DNA from: Meconema thalassinum
Lineage: Eukaryota > Arthropoda > Insecta > Orthoptera > Tettigoniidae
DNA length: 64,000 nucleotides
Assembly (NCBI GenBank): GCA_946902985.2
Contig: OX336398.1
Span: 228,743,556-228,807,555, forward strand
Direction of reading: 5' to 3'
The notes beneath the pieces are model-generated. The model worked only from the letters and a program-made list of their open reading frames with translations. It did no database searches and had not been told where the DNA came from. Shown here piece after piece: positions 9,801 to 19,852 of the stretch. How positions within the stretch are numbered: position 1 is the first letter of the stretch; each line of letters opens with the position of its first letter. Made by a program: the position numbers and the translations under genes.

Positions 9801-10197
9801 GAATAAAATACCTAGTGATGAGTACGTTTTGAAATTGATTCAATCACTGAGTTCCCACCACACCCTCACTGATCTCCAAGTCTTGTTTGTGATGAATGAC
9901 CATGTGTGTACTTATTGTCTGCTAAATATTAATTGAATGTCTTTGTTCCTTACAGGTGAGTTCCAGATGTACCAATGGTGCTCCGCCAGTTCTTGTGAGT
10001 AATATAATCATTACCTCAACAAGTTATAATACAAGCTGTCAACTTATAATATAGTGGATCTCTTGTAAAAGTACGAGGCACAGCGGCGATTGATAATATG
10101 ACCAGATTGAGACTGATCGTTTCAGGAAATTGTTCTGATCTCCGTGGGTTTCACAATATAACACCTGTGTCCAGTGTGGAAATATACATCTTTGAAA
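9801..10197. other. Unassigned stretch
   Basis: No recognisable gene, terminal repeat or tandem array. Confidence 0.5.
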
Positions 10198-10432
10198 TAC
10201 AAGGGTTGGCTTATTAGTTTTGGCACCAATGCTTCAGTGCCAAGTTGCAACAATGTTGGGCGCTGCCACTTTTACCGACGGTTGCTGCCCTGCATCCCCT
10301 CCCTCAGAACACAGGACCTCGCCCGTCCTCACCACCGCTCGTGCGCAGTCGCGCCTGTTAGATGAGTAGTGTGAGACCAGCGCTCGCGAAAGACATTCGC
10401 AATGTTTTCCAAGCAGGAGCAGAGAACGTGGA

Positions 10433-11845
10433 TAACAAGAAGTTCCGTGAAGAACTATACGCCTACTTTTCATGCCAATGATTATTCTACAGTATATGAA
10501 CCTATCTAGTATAATGACGAAATTAAGTTGGTAATATCGAAATATCTAATTAGATCAAAATATACCTGGTATAATGTAGCCTAATAGAGCAATACAGTTG
10601 GCAGCCCTGGTGACTGAATATATTCTTTGTTCCATCTCTTTAGGTACAGAATACAAAATTTGGTTGAAGACCAATGGACGTTACATGCAGTTAGACTCTG
10701 GATCTATCAGCACGCGTAAAAGCATGTTGCCAACAATACCATGCGTGTGCTGGTCAGAAATAATCTGAAATATTATAATATCTTGTTGTGCCAATTTTGG
10801 ATGAAATACATTTGTTGGTATAGAAGTTACGTGTATTTTAAAATTGGACATATCAGCAGGCATATAATCATGTTGGCAGCACTGCCTTGTATTAATTACT
10901 CCAAATTAATCTAGAATGTCAGGTGCTATACGTGTGCAAAGTATAGAGCTGTTGGCTTGCATACTTTCTGGTATATTGATATTAGTGTAAAATAAATTTA
11001 GACAGCATTTATTAACAGTTGGCAGCCCTGATTGCTCTTAACAATACTTATAGTCATATCTGTTATGGTACACATAGCACATACGAAATTTGGTTGAAAT
11101 CCAACTGATAGTATAGAAGTTACATGCATTTAAAAATTGGTCGTATCAGCACGCTTATAATCATGTTGGTAGAACTGGCGTATATAAGTTACTCGAAATT
11201 AATCTAAAATGTCAGAATATACGTGTGCATAGTTTAAAGCTGTTGGCTTGCATACTTTCTGATATATTGGTATTTGGATAAAAAAAATAAAGAGAGCAAT
11301 TATTAACAGTTGGCAGCCCTGGTGGCTCTTAAGAATACGCTCAGTCATATCTGTTTATGTACAGATATTACATACAATATTTGGTTGAAATCCAATTGAT
11401 AGTGTAGACGTTATATGCATTTAAACATTGGACCTATCAGAAGGCTTAAGATTATTTTGGCAACACTGTCATGGTTGGCCTCCTGGAAATTAAACTGAAA
11501 TAGTATTATCTACATGTGTGCCAATTATGGAATAGCTTCCATGCATACCTTGCAAGATATCCAACATGGAGCTCAAATTTCTAGTGCGTTTTTTCAACAG
11601 TTGGTAGCACTGACATCATTTTCAAATATGGACGTGAGATATTCCGGTGCACATCTTTACTCACACTAAATTTGGTTTTGATTGCTGCAGCCGTTTAGGA
11701 GTTGATAGGCGGGGACACACACACAGCCAGACAGACCGGCAGACAGAAGGACAGACAGACAGACAGACAGACACACATTTTCCCGGATCGATCTCATAAG
11801 TCTGCTTTTTCCTCATTTTTTGCAAAATGTGAAAAGTAGGCTAAA
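10433..11845 (+). mobile_element. Family G element (Helentron-like), copy 2
   Basis: It lies inside the mariner. GCCTACTTTTCA at 10461-10472 is inverted as TGAAAAGTAGGC at 11830-11841. Internally, a diverged ~290-430-bp unit repeats, marked by AGTTGGCAGCCCTG near 10588, 11020 and 11308. Before the 3' end come the text CAGCCGTTTAGGAGTTGATA, a CAGA microsatellite and GATCTCATAAGTCTGC, which folds imperfectly with the terminal GAAAAGTAGGCT. The same order is found in the copies at 6526-8619 and 48416-51633. There is no rolling-circle protein, so it is non-autonomous. Confidence 0.7.
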
Positions 11846-12852
11846 AATTCAGTGTCATAGGGGTCGCAGTGCTAAACAGTGTCACCGAGGATTGCAGGAA
11901 GCGTGCGGTGCAGCTCGTTACCGTTCAGAATGGTAGCAAGATGGGTTGCAGCCTTTCGAGATGGGCGCGAACGTGTCGAGCACATGCCTCGATCTGGTCA
12001 CCCACCAATAAGTGATGACAATGTACAGATGGTGTCCGCGTTAGTAGAGGTGGATCGAAACGTAACGATTCGTCAATTAGAGCAAGATACCGGACTGGCG
12101 CATTCAACTGTTCTCCATATCCTGAAGGACTTGCTGAAAATGAGGAAGATTGCGTCCAAATGAGTTCCGCATGACCTAACCGACATGCACAAATGGCTGC
12201 GATATGACGCTTGTCGTATGCACTTGCAGCGTTATGAGCGCGAAGGAGAGGCCTTCTTACGGCGTAGCATAACCATTGACGAAACATGGGCCAGATCATA
12301 TGAGCCACAGTTAAAACGCCAATCGAACGAGTGGCGGCACCACGGAAACAAACAGTTCGACCAACCCCCACCAATGTGAAGGTAATGTTGATTCTTGCCT
12401 ATGATTGAGATGGTGTGATCATTCACCATACTGTTCCCCGAGGGCAAACCGTTAATGCGGCGTACTATTGTTCGTTTCTGCAAGACCATCTCCGAGGACC
12501 TCTAAGAAGGAAACGGCGCCACCACATGGTTACACCGCCCATAGTTCTGCATGACAATGCTAGGGCACACACATCAGGCGTTGTGTCGGCATTGTTGGAT
12601 CGCTGGGGCTCGGAGGTCCTCTATCACCCCTCGTATTCTCCCGACATCAGTCCCTGCGACTATGATCTCATCCCGAAGATGAAGATGACAATGCGCGGGG
12701 AGCGCTTCCGTACCATTTAAGACGTTAAGCAGCCTGCAGAGAGCTCTCTTCGTACCATCAATAGATTGGGCATTGCCAATGGGATCCAACGACTTCCGGA
12801 TCGCTGGGAACACGTTGTACGCAACGGTGGGAACTACATCGAGGGCCTGTGA
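11846..12852 (+). pseudogene. mariner transposase pseudogene (DD34D type)
   Basis: Mariner transposases cut and rejoin the element at TA sites. The N-terminal start (possibly ATG at 10360) lies left of the G insertion. To the right, frames give VAAFRDGRERVEHMPRSGHP, then IRQLEQDTGLAHSTVLHILK (helix-turn-helix), then after a stop the first catalytic Asp in SITIDETWARSYEP, and ILAYD. The block IVLHDNARAHTS through YSPDISPCDYDLIPKMK follows, with 34 residues between the second and third Asp, so DD34D is kept. The tail NRLGIANGIQRLPDRWEHVV and YIEGL ends at a TGA at 12850-12852. Several stops and frameshifts (near 11930, 12162, 12380 and 12718) make it inactive. Confidence 0.9.
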
Positions 12853-12959
12853 AACTTGGAACCATCTAAGTGAGTTTTTAATTCAGTTATAACTAAGGTG
12901 CCAAAAGTAAAAAAACAACCCACGCTCTTATTCTGCGATCACTCACGCTGCTAGAAAAA

Positions 12960-13330
12960 AGACTTGAAACTGTGAATGGCTATTATGGTCCTTCCTTTAG
13001 GAACGGAACCTCGCCGGGACCGTGTGACGGGTTCAGGGCCATAAGTGACGGCTAGATAGCTAGCATCTACCGATTACACATCAGTGGGTCGGGGAGCACC
13101 GGCTGCTGTCATAGGATTCCTTACATACGGAGCTGGCAGGATTGTCCCGACTAACGTAAGCCGAAAATTGTCACTCCACGACTGGTGCCATGGTGTTCTA
13201 GGCGAAATCCCACACAAGACATTGCTGAGTTTTAATTCACTGGCCGTGAAAGCCAATATACCACCTTTTTAGTTAGGAGAGTTAAGACTTGCGGCGAAGT
13301 ATTGTATCCTACCTCGCATCCCGCGAACAT
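12960..13330 (+). repeat. Repeat I, with embedded piggyBac-like text
   Basis: Bases 13190-13275 match 63748-63840: a TTCACTGGCCGTGAAA block, GAAA/GAAATCCCACACAAGACAT and CCAATATACC. Bases 13148-13195 (GACTAACGTAAGCCGAAAAT and TTGTCAC) equal the internal text of the piggyBac-like elements at 8852 and 21000. Bases 13080-13141 and 13268-13290 are inverted relative to 15960-16060. The stretch is therefore a mosaic. Confidence 0.55.
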
Positions 13331-13529
13331 GGTTAGGTTATATACCTAGGCAGAACAAAGCCGCGTACTCTGGAGGCTCTCGAGAACGAAATAACTGCAC
13401 AGATAAGAAATATCTGTGAGGATGAATTACAGCCAGTGTACCAAAACTTCCTACGTTGGTGAAATGAGTGATTAGAAAATAATGGACATCATTTCCAGCA
13501 ACTACTCTGGATTTCATGTAAGTTGAGTC

Positions 13530-13770
13530 TTCAGTAATTTGTTTGGTTTGATGCAGCCTTCATGCCTCCCTGTCCTGAGCTAATCGTTTCATCTCTACAT
13601 TGCTCCCACACCTTACGTCTGAGGCAATCTGTTTAACATATTCTAACCTTGCTCTACCCCTACTGTTCTTATCCTCGACCCTTCCTTCCATAACCGACAT
13701 TGCCATTTCTGGGTGTCTTAGTATGTGTCCTACCACCTATCTCTTCTCTTCATTACCAGTCGCCTCATTA
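13530..13770 (-). repeat. LINE N2 3'-end fragment
   Basis: Complemented, the text encodes the end of the N2 protein, matching 21600-21760 and 22137-22240, with GATAGGT, ACACATACTAAGACACCC and TTAGAATATGTTAAACAGAT. It is truncated at 5' and has stops. Confidence 0.7.
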
Positions 13771-13930
13771 TTAAATACCTTAGTGCCTTGCTCGACTCAC
13801 TGCAATACACAGTGGCCTGCCACCACACGGCGCCTGCAAGGTCCCATTCCATAAAGAAGGACCTCACAGTATATACCTTCTGGGACACGAGAAATAAAGA
13901 CGAGTTTCTTTTTCACAGCCTTAAAATAGT

Positions 13931-14775
13931 ACATTATGCAACGAGCCTATAATGGCAAAAATTAAGACACGAGTATGTTTATAAAACGAGCGAAGCGAGT
14001 TTTATAATTTCCATACGAGGTGCATACGACTGTTTCTGTTCGACGATAATTATAACTTTATTATACGTTTTAACATAAATATTCCTAAATATCTGTGGGA
14101 TTCAGTAACTTCAGTTAGCGAACAGCGCGCGCTAGGTAGGTTGCTGACTGAACAGAGCGCATGCGTGGGTCAAAGAATTTCGAAAGCAGAGACCATTCAC
14201 TTTGCTTGGCAATGCCATTGTTTACAGCATGCATGATGTCTAGTGCTGATCAGAACAAGCTTTCACTAATATTGTACCGAAGTCGTTTGAAAGCAATGCG
14301 CAGTGTAGAAATAGGAGTTGGGGATATTAAGGTACAGTGCTTTTTCTTGTCTCATATTCGCCAGTTTATTTACGCGAACATAATTATGGGACGGTGCACT
14401 TTCCATGTCGGTAATGTATATAGAAGGATGCTGTGTTGCTAACTTCTGGACGTAGATTCATACATTTCTTTCATATGTCATAGTATTTTCTTGTTACCGT
14501 AAAGGTTCGTGCTGATTTTGTCTTCATGTTTGGGATTGTAACTACAATGGTTGATCCGATATCCAATTTGAACTTTCAAATCATGTAATTCATGTCTGAC
14601 ATGTTGGATTTTGAGGTCAAGCGCGAAGCTATCCTTACCTAATTTGTCAACGAATGAGCTCCGATTAGCTGGAGAAACTGTTTCATAATGAACAAGAGTA
14701 CTATAATGACCCTCATTATGATACAGTATTCTGACATATAATATTTACATTTCGACATCGTAGAACATAAAATTA
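13931..14775 (+). mobile_element. Family H element, copy 1
   Basis: About 840 bp that align with 43404-44196. It starts TAGTACATTATGCAACGAGC and ends ATCGTAGAACATAAA. Near its 5' end lies a perfect hairpin (TTATAAAAC, loop, GTTTTATAA, at about 13978-14006). Near its 3' end, TCATAATGA-type arms flank CCTCATTATGATACAGT at 14690-14730. No protein is recognised. See the copies at 43404 and 44526. Confidence 0.65.
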
Positions 14776-15334
14776 ATTAAATAATACGCCAATATGGTGT
14801 ATTAAGCCTTGCAATAAGGTATACCGTGCTAAGTTTCACAGCACTCGGATGATTTAAGTCACACGAGTAAGACATATAAATATTTAAAATTCACTTGACC
14901 TTCTTGTTGGTTTTGTACTTATTCGTTCTCGAGAGCTTCCGCAGTACGCGGATTGATTCTGTATGCCTTTTGTTTGAGGTCCCCCAACAAGAAGTAAAAA
15001 TTGCACGACGCTGAAACTTACGAACACATTTACCGTAAGACTCCATCTTGAGAAGGTAAGTTTCCGAAAGGAAATTCTGCCTAGGCATAACCTAACCATG
15101 TTCACGGGAGACGAGGTAGGCTATAAGTGCCTATGCTATATTCCGTAGTGCCAGTTTTTAATGCTGAAATTGTAGGGGTTTAGAAAATATTTTATAAAAT
15201 CGGTCAATATTATCAGAAAACAACAATATAAGCACCATTTTGATCTGAAGGAATTGTTTCATGGTAAAAAGGCATATAAAGAATGAAAGTATATGAACTA
15301 AAGGTCCTTTATAGAATGCAAACTTTTTGATGGT
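14776..15334. other. Unassigned stretch
   Basis: No gene or repeat recognised; two overlapping minus-strand frames at 14884-15105 show no motif. Confidence 0.5.
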
Positions 15335-15505
15335 TTAAATTTTTGTTATCCTGAACTCAAAGTGTAATTTCACAAAAAAAAACATCATAACAAACAAAAC
15401 TGAAATATACAAAATGTTTCTCATACAATACTGAAATAACACTAAATGTTTCAAGAAAATATGTACATAATTAGCTCTCATAGAACACTGTAGAGGCCTA
15501 CTTAC

Positions 15506-15700
15506 ATATGCATTATCAAGTCTGGTCTGCAATGTCGAATTTTCCGAACTTCCTCCAGCCTCATCTGCATTTTTATTGTCATCAGAATCATTTTCACTGT
15601 CAATGTCACCATTTTCAAATTCAATAAAGTCACTACCCTCATCAAAAGCTTGTAAATTATCCAGTTCAGTTAGCAATGTTTCAGACGACCGCGCTGCCAT
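15506..15700 (-). CDS. Candidate first exon, 65 codons, acidic, with splice donor
   Basis: On the minus strand an ATG in good context (AAACATGGCAGC) opens 65 codons that end exactly at CATAT|GTAAGT, a near-consensus 5' splice donor in phase 0. The peptide begins MAARSSETLLTELDNL and continues into an acidic stretch (EFENGDIDSENDSDDN) with few basic residues. Beyond the donor, the open frame turns hydrophobic and A/T-coded, which suggests intron. Acidic N-termini of this kind occur in piggyBac-type transposases and many nuclear proteins, but I cannot name the family. No acceptor or second exon was found downstream in the 1.2 kb inspected, so it may be a relic. Confidence 0.35.
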
Positions 15701-16070
15701 GTTTGTTTATTACAGTCACATGACCAGTACTACATACTAGATTTTTGTAGACATAAAACTCCAACAAATACTACTAAAAGCGACAATAGTGGTGATATGC
15801 GTGAACTATAGACATTCAAGTTGATGTAGTACCAATGTTTCAACAACAGATGGCATAACAGTCAAGAAAACACAATTTTAATAACGATATCAAACAGCGA
15901 TCCTGGCAACACAGGAAGGTGCAGTGAGCCACTTTTAACGATCCTTGGCACCTCGTGGGAGGCTACAAGTCTTAACTCTCTTAACTATGGTATCCTGCCA
16001 GCTCCGTTTATAAGCAATGTTACGACAGCACCCAGTGCTTCCCGACCCTATGTAGCCCATTTTTAGAAGT

Positions 16071-16353
16071 AACACAGTTGAACTTATCTGCCAATTCTGT
16101 ATCACCATACACCATTTCAGGGTGATGTATTGTATGTAACTGTTTGGGAGATATAGAATGCTGGTGAAATAATTTACGTGGTGACCATATTGGATTAGTG
16201 AAAAGTATTAAAATTTGAAAGGCACGGCTAAAGTTGGACGAGGTAGTAGTATCTTCCTATCGAGTGTCTTTGAAATTGTTTCAGCGGTTTAGTTTTTATT
16301 ACGGGGACACACACACAACTAAATAGTGACGGAGATGGTCTAATAATATACTA
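16071..16353. other. Unassigned, with G-like 3' text
   Basis: Bases 16225-16320 (TGTTTCAGCGGTTTAG, then GGGGACACACACACA) resemble the pre-terminal text of family G, but the terminal GAAAAGTAGGCT is absent. Confidence 0.4.
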
Positions 16354-16980
16354 CTAGCGGACCCGTGCGAGAACTCTCGCATAATGGGTTGTGTGCACCC
16401 CATTTGTATAGACTACCCACCCGGCTCTGCTACTACGCGGGCTGTACGCTACACAGATTTGCCAGGGGCTATCTTCTTAGTTATTTGTTTAAAAGCTTTT
16501 TATAAACAAATAAACATATTTCCGTTGATTTTTCAAGAAATGCAAGATTTTTCCTGTACTGTTGAGATAATTTTGAAGATTTTGGTATTACCCGTTTAAC
16601 ATTTGATTGCCGCTGAGCCTGGCTGCGCTACCGTTTGTTGATTATTCTAGCAGGAGCCCCGCGGGGTAAGGAGAAGGACACAGTGATGACACAGTGCAAG
16701 TTGCACATAAGTCAAGCAGCATTGTGTGCGCTACCTGTCTTAGAAGCGCAGATAAGCATCATGTCACCACGGACAGCTACTGTAGCTGAGTCATATCCTA
16801 CTCGCGCAACTGTACCTGTCAATGAAGCAGACTGACGTGTGACACAAGTAAACAGAGAATAGTTCCCATCTCGACCACCGGCAATCAATTCGTTAAAGGG
16901 TAATACAAACCACGCCTTCTAACTCCCTCTGGTTTAAGAGCTTGAGTTTTGAGAAACATACACCTTAGCGTATTATATAA
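16354..16980 (-). mobile_element. Helitron 3' end (minus strand)
   Basis: Read on the minus strand, the sequence ends TGCGAGAGTTCTCGCA (a perfect 7-bp-stem hairpin at 16366-16381), then eight bases, then CTAG (16354-16357), followed by a host T. A GC-rich hairpin about 10 bases before CTRR with insertion before T is the accepted Helitron 3' terminus. The 5' TC end to the right could not be placed, so the right limit is arbitrary; no Rep/helicase coding is visible. Confidence 0.55.
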
Positions 16981-17640
16981 TAAGATGTAAGCACACTTCG
17001 GGACAATCGTTTCATTTCTTCATCAAAATTAGATAAAAATAAATTCGGGCATTGTATGTTAGATACAATTTAACACGGGAATGATCGTGGGCAAATATTC
17101 ATTGGAAGTACGGAAATTATTACAGAAATCATCCCTGAAGTTAATATTATAAGAACTGTTCAAATGAAACATAAGCTGATGTCTGAAAATGAATCGGAGA
17201 AATTCTTAGAAATTCTTTGTTTCTTCAACAATTGAACCACATTTTGAAATATTTAACCTATCAGCATTCTGAGGGTTACACTGTCTACCTGAAATTTGTA
17301 CACCCCTGTTCGTTCTAAAGATTGAGGTCATTTGAATAAACTAACTAGACAAAGCACATTTTAAACTTCCCGAACAATCGTTTGAGAGATATTTGCAAAT
17401 AACCATATCCACTCGGAGAACATCGTCCCAATCACCTACTCAAAGAGAAAAAAAATCGAGTATACACTGTATTGTTGGAGCTGGAACAGCGGGAGTTTCC
17501 CTATTTGCTTAAACATTACATCTCATGTTATGCAACTGTATTGTTTAATTAGGCTCAGAAAAATGCAATCTCCCATTTGCCTCAGCAACAACAACAGAGT
17601 CAATTTCAGCGTGTATTTCTGTTACATATGAAATGGTAGG
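16981..17640. other. Unassigned stretch
   Basis: No gene or repeat recognised. Confidence 0.5.
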
Positions 17641-18435
17641 AATAACAATAAAGATAACACGAACTGGAACAAGAACAAGAAAAAGAATAGGAACAGGAAC
17701 AGGAAAGTGAACAGGAACAGGAAGAAGAACAAGAATAGGAAGAGGAACAGGAAAGGGAACGGGAACCATAACAAGAAAAAGAAAAGGAACAAGAAGAAGA
17801 ACAAGAATGGGAACATGAAAGGGAACATGAACAAGAACAAGAATAGGACAGGAATAGGAACAGGAACAAGAACAAGAAGGGAACAGGAACAAGAACAAAA
17901 AAGAATAGGAACACGAAAGGGAACGGGAAAGGCAACAGGAACAGGAACAAGAACAAGAATAGGAACAGGAAAGGGAACGGGAAAGGCAACAGGAACAAGA
18001 ACAAGAATAGGAACAGAAAAGGGAACGGGAAAGGCAACAGGAACGAAAACAAGAATAGGAACAGGAAAGGGAACGGGAAAGGCAACAGGAACAGGAACAA
18101 GAATAAGAATAGGAACAGGAAAGGGAACGGGAAAGGCAACAGGAACAAGAACAAGAATTGGAACAGGAAAGGCAACAGGAACAGGAACAAGAACAAGAAT
18201 AGGAACAGGAAAGAGAACGGGAAAGGCAACAAGAACAAGAATAGGAACAGGAAAGGGAACGGGAAAGGCAACAGGAACATGAACAAGAATAGGAACAGGA
18301 ATGGGAACGGTAAAGGCAACAGGAACAGGAACAGGAACAGGAACAAGAACAGGAATAGGAACAGGAAAGAGAACGGGAAAGGCAACAGGAACAGGAACAA
18401 GTACAAGAACATGATCAAGAACAGAAAAATACTTG
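17641..18435 (+). repeat. Polypurine hexamer minisatellite
   Basis: Nearly 800 bases of almost pure A/G with C, built on a GAACAG-like hexamer. A longer unit marked by GGGAACGGGAAAGGCAAC recurs at about 17919, 17973, 18021, 18069, 18123 and 18255, with spacings of 42-54 bases, all multiples of six. The long open frames on both strands (KGTGKATGT-type and FLFLFLF-type repeats) follow from the hexamer period and are not taken as genes. Confidence 0.95.
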
Positions 18436-18779
18436 TAGATTTACTGGCCGGGTCCAAGCTCTGTGAACTTGTGGGGTGAGGGGAAGGGGCAGGGAAGGGT
18501 CAGGCGAGAAGAGAAGGGTCTGTCAATAGCCCGCCGTGATATCTGGTATTCCTTCCTATTCCAATACTGCTAACATAGGGCCGTTTCTCAAACCATTGTG
18601 GTGTTGCGAATGAGTGAGCGAGTCATCGACCAATGTATTTAGTTCAGTTACTACGCACGGACCGGGAAACCTCATCACTCGTCACCATCACTTATCATAG
18701 TCCGCGATCCACATGCCTCTCAGGTTCACGCAGCTTAGACCCGAGCAGTACGTGACCGTTAATCCCGCGCTCATGAGCC
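18436..18779. other. Unassigned stretch
   Basis: No recognisable feature. Confidence 0.5.
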
Positions 18780-18915
18780 ACGGGATCTCCATTTTTACGT
18801 GAAATCCGAACCACAGACCGTGATAATTCTGTTCTAAATTCACATGCCTTGACCAGGAATCGAACTCAGTCCGCCTTGGTGAGAGGCAACCAGCTTACCC
18901 ACTACGCCATCATAC
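18780..18915 (-). repeat. SINE K, tRNA-derived
   Basis: On the minus strand: box A-like TGGCGTAGTGGGTAAGC and box B-like GAGTTCGATTCCTGGTC, then a short body. It stands head to head with the SINE E copy that starts three bases to the right. Confidence 0.6.
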
Positions 18916-18917
18916 GA

Positions 18918-19174
18918 CGAGGTATAGTGGCTAGTGGGTTATATTCCAGGCTCTGCCAGGAAATTTAATTCTGATCTGAGGGCTGGAACGGATCACTCTC
19001 AGCCTCGTGAAGCAAAACTGAAAAATGGTGGGTTCTATTCCCACCTTAGCCAACCTGGAAATGGTTATCGTGGTTTCCCACTTCTATTCCAGATGAATGC
19101 CAGGATGGTTCTTAACTTAAGGCCACAACTGCCTCCTTCCTAAGCCTAGTCCCAATTTACAAATTACAATTTAC
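18918..19174 (+). repeat. SINE E
   Basis: Contains TAGTGGCTAGTGGGTTATAT and GGGTTCTATTCCCACC (box A and B like), then the family body GTGGTTTCCCACTTCTATTC and CTTAAGGCCACAACTGCC. The same body occurs at 49640-50165, 56060-56235 and 62385-62640. Confidence 0.65.
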
Positions 19175-19187
19175 AACCACTAGTACA

Positions 19188-19839
19188 TTAATAAAACTAT
19201 TAATAATGTCCGTCTTTTCAAAACAATGTTAATAATCTCTTTATACAACTGGGTACATGTTTCGTACTGTCGTCTGTACTTCCTGAGCCCAAATATACGT
19301 AAAGACATAAACAAATATGATGCAAACTATCAAATACATACAATGAAAATCTGAGAATCTACAAATAAAGATTTTCTCAGATTTGCTCGCTGTTTAATTG
19401 GGTTAACATCATATTAGGATATAACACACAACATTTTGAAAGTTAATACAATCAGGCATAGACCTACAAGCATGTTTTACACTCATATGGGCTTTGGTGT
19501 AATTTCACAACATAATATTATTTCTTCTTTGGATGTCACAAACTATTGCACTGTTTTATCTATGGAATATTTACAACATAATATTATTTCTTCTTTGGAT
19601 GTCACAAACTATTGCACTGTTTTATCTATGGAATATTTTTATTGTATGTATTTGATAGTGTGCATCATATTTGTTTATGTCTTAATGTATATTTGGGCTG
19701 AGGAAGTACAGTCGACTGTACGAAACATGTACCCAGTTGTATAATTAGATTATTAACATTGTATTGAAAAGACGGACATTATTAATAGTTTTATCAGTGA
19801 CCATATTCAATACGGACCTAAAGTGGAGAATATTGCTCT
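19188..19839 (+). mobile_element. Penelope-like element remnant with inverted arms
   Basis: A 652-bp insertion bounded by the 13-bp direct repeat AACCACTAGTACA at 19175-19187 and 19840-19852. Arms of about 155 bp (19190-19345 and 19640-19796) are inverted copies with roughly 93 percent identity. Each arm carries a conserved block ending GTACGAAACATGTACCCAG. Inverted terminal arms and such a block fit a 5'-truncated Penelope-like retroelement; no reverse transcriptase or GIY-YIG domain is left. The centre holds a 66-bp tandem duplication (19507-19572 and 19573-19638). Confidence 0.6.
19693..19736 (+). ncRNA. Hammerhead-ribozyme-like motif
   Basis: The order is TTGGG (helix I), CTGAGGA core (19698-19704), a spare A, GTACAG-TCGA-CTGTAC (helix II, six perfect pairs, 19706-19721), GAA, a two-pair helix III (AC-AT-GT, 19725-19730), A at 19731 as the cleavage-site base, and CCCAG (helix I, 19732-19736). 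That is a minimal type I hammerhead of the kind reported in Penelope-like elements. The spare A before helix II is a departure from consensus. The opposite arm (minus, around 19248-19297) has CTCAGGA and a weaker helix II, so its core is damaged. Confidence 0.5.
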
Positions 19840-19852
19840 AACCACTAGTACA

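Larger units (their letters stand above)
10200..12928 (+). mobile_element. mariner element, split by a G insertion
   Basis: TA flanks both sides (10198-10199 and 12929-12930). The left end reads GGTTGGCTTATTAG then TTTTGGCACC; the right end, complemented, reads GGTTGTTTTTTTAC then TTTTGGCACC, giving imperfect terminal inverted repeats of about 28-32 bp. Removing the G insertion at 10433-11845 leaves about 1.3 kb, the normal mariner length. The transposase inside is broken. Confidence 0.85.
13075..16070. mobile_element. Possible 3-kb element with ~100-bp inverted arms
   Basis: The left arm (13080-13141 plus 13268-13290: GGGTCGGGGAGCACC, ACGGAGCTGGCAGGAT, GAGAGTTAAGACTTG) recurs in inverted orientation at 15960-16060 with about 80 percent identity by eye. 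Inside are an N2 fragment, a family H element and the possible exon at 15506-15700. No clear target duplication was found, so this may be a chance inverted pair of one repeat family. Confidence 0.4.

Noticed and set aside
17606..18457. 283-codon minus-strand frame of Leu/Phe/Pro repeats, and 191-codon plus-strand Lys/Gly/Thr frame
   Set aside because: Both come from the hexamer minisatellite; the period keeps all frames open and there is no motif or start context.
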